Shown: piece after piece, positions 31,550 to 34,184 of the stretch
Position numbering within the stretch: the stretch's first letter is position 1
Layout of the letters: every line of letters begins with the position of its first letter
Assembly: GCA_017541025.1 (NCBI GenBank)
Contig: JAFXZY010000094.1
Span: 1 to 34,184 of the forward strand
Length of the DNA: 34,184 nucleotides
Reading direction: 5' to 3'
From: Bacteroidaceae bacterium
GTDB lineage: Bacteria > Bacteroidota > Bacteroidia > Bacteroidales > Bacteroidaceae
The notes under the pieces: generated by a model
What the model was told of the DNA's origin: nothing
Seen by the model: only the letters and a program-made list of their open reading frames with translations
Database searches by the model: none
Position numbers and translations under genes: made by a program

Positions 31550-32593
31550 ATGAGAAAGATTTGTTTACTGACATTGTCCACCCTCATGACTATGACGGGC
31601 TGGGCACAGGAGAACAACTACACCATTAAGGCCGACGTCTCAGGCCTTATCAAGTATTATGAGGGTCAGGAAAAGGAACTCAGCGACAGCGTTTACCTTC
31701 TGGACTGTACAACCCAAAAGCCCATCACAGAGAAGATGGTCATGAAGGACCCCAAAAAGGTAGAACTTTGCGGCTATGTGGACGGTCCCAAGATTATCCA
31801 GCTGATGATACTTCAGACGTATGAAGGATGGTCGCGGAATCTGTATGTACCCTTGTTCCTGGAGCCTGGTAACATCGTTATAAATGCTAAGGCAGAATCA
31901 CCCGAGGTGGTAGGAACACCATTGAACAATGTATTTTTCACATGTAACCGCAAGATTATAGAGGCTTCCAAGAACGGGAACCTTGAAATGGCTGCCAAGC
32001 ATAGTGCAGATTATGTACTGGAACACAAGAACGACCTTTCTGCCGTGCTGATGCTGTATAGTATGAGAAACAAGACGGATGCAGAGGCAAAGAACCTGCT
32101 GAACCTTATAGAGCAGTGCAGCGAAAGTGTACGTCAGCATCCACTAACGGTATCACTCGTCAAGAAGTTGAATCACCCCCTGGTAGGCGATATGTTCAAG
32201 GATTTTTCTGTGGAGTACGATGGCAAGACCACTCGCCTGAGCGACTATGTAGGCAAGGGAAAGTATGTGTTGGTGGACTTCTGGGCTTCGTGGTGCGGCC
32301 CCTGCCGAGCAGAGATTCCCAACCTTATCAAGGCCTATGAACAGTACAAGGACAAGGGTTTTATGGTTCTGGGTGTAGCAGTAAACGATAAACCCGAGGA
32401 TACACTGAAGGCCATTGAGAAGGATGGGATTACTTATCCGCAAATTCTCAATTCGGAAGGCATAGCTGCGTCGACTTACGGATTCAATGCTATTCCCTAC
32501 ATCGTACTCTTTGGTCCCGATGGTACCATCCTTTCCTGCGAGCTCCGAGGTGATGCTATTAAAGCAAAGTTAGCAGAAATCTTTGATAAGTAA
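31550..32593 (+). CDS. TlpA-like thioredoxin with N-terminal DUF4369 domain
   Basis: Secreted thiol-disulfide oxidoreductase of 347 residues. The signal peptide is about 1-19 (MRKICLLTLSTLMTMTGWAQ). A DUF4369-like domain is at about 22-120 (YTIKADVSGL, LFLEPGNIVINAK). A helical linker with a degraded-looking repeat follows. The thioredoxin domain starts near 214 with the redox motif WCGPC (C249, C252). The cis-proline loop is FNAIPYIVLFGPDG. It begins 21 bp after the HTH gene, so it may share its transcript. It ends at a bidirectional terminator shared with the TonB-domain gene. Confidence 0.93.
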   Translation: MRKICLLTLSTLMTMTGWAQENNYTIKADVSGLIKYYEGQEKELSDSVYLLDCTTQKPITEKMVMKDPKKVELCGYVDGPKIIQLMILQTYEGWSRNLYVPLFLEPGNIVINAKAESPEVVGTPLNNVFFTCNRKIIEASKNGNLEMAAKHSADYVLEHKNDLSAVLMLYSMRNKTDAEAKNLLNLIEQCSESVRQHPLTVSLVKKLNHPLVGDMFKDFSVEYDGKTTRLSDYVGKGKYVLVDFWASWCGPCRAEIPNLIKAYEQYKDKGFMVLGVAVNDKPEDTLKAIEKDGITYPQILNSEGIAASTYGFNAIPYIVLFGPDGTILSCELRGDAIKAKLAEIFDK

Positions 32594-32622
32594 ACCTTAG
32601 GCCTTAGGCTTTAGACCTTAGT
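32594..32622. repeat. CCTTAGG short repeats after the thioredoxin gene
   Basis: CCTTAGG, CCTTAGG, CTTTAGA and CCTTAG, 7-bp units in tandem between the stop codon and the terminator. Confidence 0.6.
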
Positions 32623-32634
32623 TAAAACAAATAA

Positions 32635-32670
32635 AGCAGCCCAAGGAAATCCCCCTGGGCTGCTATTTTT
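32635..32670. terminator. Bidirectional terminator between the thioredoxin and TonB-domain genes
   Basis: Perfect 9-bp stem AGCAGCCCA (32635-32643) and TGGGCTGCT (32656-32664) followed by ATTTTTG. On the other strand it is followed by TTTATTTG. It serves two convergent genes and resembles the hairpin at 28960. Confidence 0.85.
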
Positions 32671-32685
32671 GTTTTCGGTTTTTAA

Positions 32686-33105
32686 TTATTCTTTTTTCTC
32701 CGTTGATTGTGGAAGATTGAAGGTGACAGGAAGAAACCAGAGAGATCTTTTACACTTATTCATATATCTCGCCGGTTTCCACTTAGGCATTTCTTTGACC
32801 ACACGAATCGCCTCTTCAGAAAGAGATGGGTGGGGCGATTCCCTGACTTTTATTGAATCTATGGAACCGTCTTTTTCAACTATAAAACTTACTTTAACCC
32901 GCCCTTCAATCTTATTCTTCAGGCAATCCTTAGGGTATTTAATATGCTCTTTTAACCACGCTATACAGGCTTTATCTCCACCAGGGAAAGAAGCATTCTC
33001 TTCATATTCAACAAAGACACTTTCATCATATACACCCTGCTGAAGTTGGGCAAAAGCACCAACTGAAAGTGCTAATGCTGATAGTAAAATAAAAAATCTT
33101 TTCAT
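32686..33105 (-). CDS. Secreted TonB C-terminal-domain protein
   Basis: A 139-residue protein with a signal peptide (MKRFFILLSALALSVGAFAQ, cleavage near 19-20) followed directly by a TonB C-terminal domain: FPGGDKACIAWLKEHIKYPKDCLKNKIEGRVKVSFIVEKDGSI, then SEEAIRVVKEMPKWKPA. It lacks the membrane anchor and proline-rich spacer of true TonB, so it is probably a free periplasmic relative rather than an energy transducer. This small secreted form is common in Bacteroidales and its role is unknown. TATCTTTG lies upstream. Confidence 0.88.
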   Translation of the reverse strand: MKRFFILLSALALSVGAFAQLQQGVYDESVFVEYEENASFPGGDKACIAWLKEHIKYPKDCLKNKIEGRVKVSFIVEKDGSIDSIKVRESPHPSLSEEAIRVVKEMPKWKPARYMNKCKRSLWFLPVTFNLPQSTEKKE

Positions 33106-33136
33106 CGTTCAGTGCATGTTTAATGGTTTCCTGTGC

Positions 33137-33144
33137 CAAAGATA
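33137..33144 (-). promoter_or_regulatory. -7 promoter element of the TonB-domain gene
   Basis: The complement reads TATCTTTG, a perfect TAnnTTTG, 31 bp before the ATG at 33105. No clear -33 TTTG. Confidence 0.55.
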
Positions 33145-33195
33145 GTTAGTAATTATGGGACGGCGAAGAATAATCCCTGAAAACCGTCTTTCTTT

Positions 33196-33316
33196 TTAGT
33201 TTTTTAACGATTCCGCAACCTTTTCGTTCAGCAAATCGCATAGTTGCTGGGCTTTCATTTTAACACCATCTATAGGTATGTATTCATGTGGGAATTCTCA
33301 ACACTTTTTTATTCAT
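33196..33316 (-). pseudogene. Possible frameshifted 39-residue mini-gene
   Basis: On the minus strand, ATG at 33316 encodes MNKKVLRIPT and then meets TGA (33286-33284). In the +1 frame the sequence continues without a break as EYIPIDGVKMKAQQLCDLLNEKVAESLKN to TAA at 33196. The joined peptide reads like a real small protein with an amphipathic C-terminal helix. It could be a decayed gene, a programmed +1 frameshift or chance. An intact 20-residue frame from ATG 33258 is the minimal alternative. Family not recognised. Confidence 0.3.
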
Positions 33317-33459
33317 GTCGATACATGGATTTTTGCCACATTTTCCATCAGACATCAAACATCCAATGCATAATCTTTTGCATGATAATTATAATTTAAT
33401 GGTAAATTTTCAATTTATGTTAGCAAAAATCGATTAAGTGAGCGAAATACAAAAGAAAA

Positions 33460-33500
33460 CACAAAAACTGCTACCTTATTATATGCAAGATAGCAGTTTT
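33460..33500 (-). terminator. Terminator of the leftward smalltalk operon
   Basis: Perfect 10-bp stem AAAACTGCTA (33464-33473) and TAGCAGTTTT (33491-33500). Reading leftward, the hairpin is followed by TTTTTGTGTTTTC, a T-rich tail suiting the genes at 33731-34018. Confidence 0.75.
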
Positions 33501-33501
33501 A

Positions 33502-33735
33502 GGTTAGCGATTAGCGGTTAGCGGTTAGCGAACTTGAACCCTTGAACTTCTTGAACCTCTTGAACTTCTTGAACGGTTAAGGTTAACGTTATCGTTATCG
33601 TACGAAGTCTGGTTAACGAACTTGAACCCTTGAACTTCTTGAACCTCTTGAACTTCTTGAACCTCTTGAACTTCTTGAACTTCTTGAACTTCTTGAACCT
33701 CTTGAACCTCTTGAACGGTTAAGGTTAGCGTTATC
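33502..33735. repeat. 7-bp and 9-bp tandem repeats with higher-order duplication
   Basis: GGTTAGC-type 7-mers (four units, 33502-33529) are followed by two related blocks starting GAACTTGAACCC at 33530 and 33618. Each contains 9-bp units GAACTTCTT or GAACCTCTT, three in the first block and nine in the second, and ends GAACGGTTAAGGTTA(A/G)CGTTATCG. The unit shares AACTTC with the array at 21134. Confidence 0.9.
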
Positions 33736-33925
33736 GCTTCGCTACCTTATCAATGTAATAGTCCAGGCCGAAGATGGAGCCTGCCAGAAGGAATGCTTGT
33801 CCAACGTAGAAAAGAAGTCCGTTTGCCACATCTGCTATGGTAAACACCTGATAGGCTACCATCACTATGCTTGTGCTAATCAGCATTACAGCACATGTGT
33901 ACTGTACATTCTTTTTCCTGTCCAT
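33731..33925 (-). CDS. Small membrane protein, 64 residues, unknown function
   Basis: I do not recognise the family. Two hydrophobic segments (about 9-27, YTCAVMLISTSIVMVAYQV, and 35-55, NGLLFYVGQAFLLAGSIFGL) are flanked by charged ends (MDRKKN and DYYIDKVAKR). The start is 3 bp after the stop of the smalltalk gene, so the two are surely cotranscribed. Its last codons and stop fall in the 14-bp string that also occurs beside the ispG-purE repeat array, and the 9-bp array begins immediately after the stop. Confidence 0.65.
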   Translation of the reverse strand: MDRKKNVQYTCAVMLISTSIVMVAYQVFTIADVANGLLFYVGQAFLLAGSIFGLDYYIDKVAKR

Positions 33926-33928
33926 AGT

Positions 33929-34018
33929 CTAGAGTAAGCAGTTTGCTCCTGCACCGCCCAGTATGGCAGCTATAACATAACTGATAATCTGCAGGATAGT
34001 CTTAAGTGTCTTGTTCAT
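33929..34018 (-). CDS. Smalltalk-like micropeptide, 29 residues
   Basis: Tiny single-helix membrane peptide. It starts MNKTLKTILQIISYVIAAI and ends LGGAGANCLL. The K-T-x-L-Q-I-I-S-Y-V-I-A-A-I-L-G-G-A-G motif matches what I recall of the Bacteroidota smalltalk protein family (about 30 residues), often found near an HU-family DNA-binding protein and an N-acetylmuramoyl-L-alanine amidase. Neither neighbour is visible here; an HU gene could lie beyond the right edge. The start at 34018 has an A-rich leader, and a palindromic repeat lies 11 bp upstream. Function unknown. Confidence 0.8.
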   Translation of the reverse strand: MNKTLKTILQIISYVIAAILGGAGANCLL

Positions 34019-34028
34019 AATTAGTGAG

Positions 34029-34145
34029 GTTAGGAGCCTCTCCCCCCGCCCTCTCCGAGGAGAGGGAGCCAAGGTTCTGAGGACTTTGTTAAAACGTTAA
34101 TAATCTTTTTTTTTCAGTTCCCCTCTCCTCGGAGCGAATGGGGTC
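34029..34145. repeat. Two palindromic repeats upstream of the smalltalk gene
   Basis: GAGGTTAGGAGCCTC...CCCTCTCC-GA-GGAGAGGGAG (34027-34070) and AGTTCCCCTCTCC-TCGG-AGCGAATGGGG (34117-34144), separated by an A/T-rich stretch. Reading leftward, frames entering from the right edge (34184) run into the second repeat and end in the A/T stretch near 34090-34105. An upstream gene may therefore finish here with a repeat-encoded tail; too little is visible to name it. Confidence 0.65.
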
Positions 34146-34184
34146 TTTAGAGTAGCCACTAAATGTGGCTGCGGCCCCACAGAG

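Larger units (their letters stand above)
33106..33730. other. 625-bp stretch without an intact gene
   Basis: It holds the TonB-domain gene promoter, the possible frameshifted mini-gene (33196-33316), A+T-rich sequence with no recognised signal (33320-33460), a minus-strand terminator (33464-33500) and the tandem repeat arrays (33502-33730). No RNA gene recognised. Confidence 0.6.

Noticed and set aside
33618-33720. Open frame of repeated Leu-Asn-Phe codons across the 9-bp array
   Set aside because: It arises because the unit length is a multiple of three; there is no start codon or signal, and it stops right after the array.

Overview
The window looks like a chromosomal segment of a Bacteroidales bacterium, most likely in the Prevotella/Segatella group. 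The reasons are the Bacteroidota promoter signature (TTTG, 19-20 bp, TAnnTTTG) in front of many genes, the type-B succinate dehydrogenase/fumarate reductase, and gene families typical of the phylum: an OmpA-like lipoprotein, a 6-bladed beta-propeller lipoprotein, a TPR plus membrane plus HTH regulator, DUF4369/TlpA thioredoxin and the smalltalk micropeptide. No rRNA, tRNA, CRISPR array or transposase was seen.

Left part (1-15.4 kb) is dense housekeeping. A leftward sdhCA operon (sdhA is cut by the window edge) is divergent from a rightward series mnmG, apt, uvrC, dtd, a small membrane protein, a MazG-like pyrophosphohydrolase, deoC and an OmpA lipoprotein. A leftward polyprenyl synthase is divergent from polA, ychF and lgt. 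A near-perfect parS (ParB-binding) site lies between mnmG and apt.

Middle part (15.4-24 kb): a TPR/HTH membrane regulator is divergent from a beta-propeller lipoprotein. Next comes a leftward run rpoN, PAP2 phosphatase, purE, ispG, rmuC. The IspG is the short two-domain form.

Right part (24-34.2 kb) is accessory and regulatory: a small membrane protein, a ParE/RelE toxin with its antitoxin, a BlaI/BlaR1 pair, a three-gene HipB/HipS/HipT-like toxin-antitoxin operon with twin operators, three tandem DUF2975 membrane paralogues followed by a YozG-like HTH regulator and a TlpA thioredoxin, a TonB-domain protein, and two tiny membrane proteins including smalltalk.

From about 16.6 kb onward the DNA carries a dispersed G/C-rich palindromic repeat (AACCCCTCTCC-NN-GGAGAGGGG and relatives). 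It lies between genes and also in frame inside coding regions: the signal peptide of the TPR regulator, rpoN, the blaI tail, blaR1 and the ispG stop. Many junctions carry short tandem repeats of 7, 8 or 9 bp with different units, and the uvrC-dtd gap holds a 21-bp array. These repeats, the hip operator pair, the parS site and the DUF2975 array are the most interesting observations.
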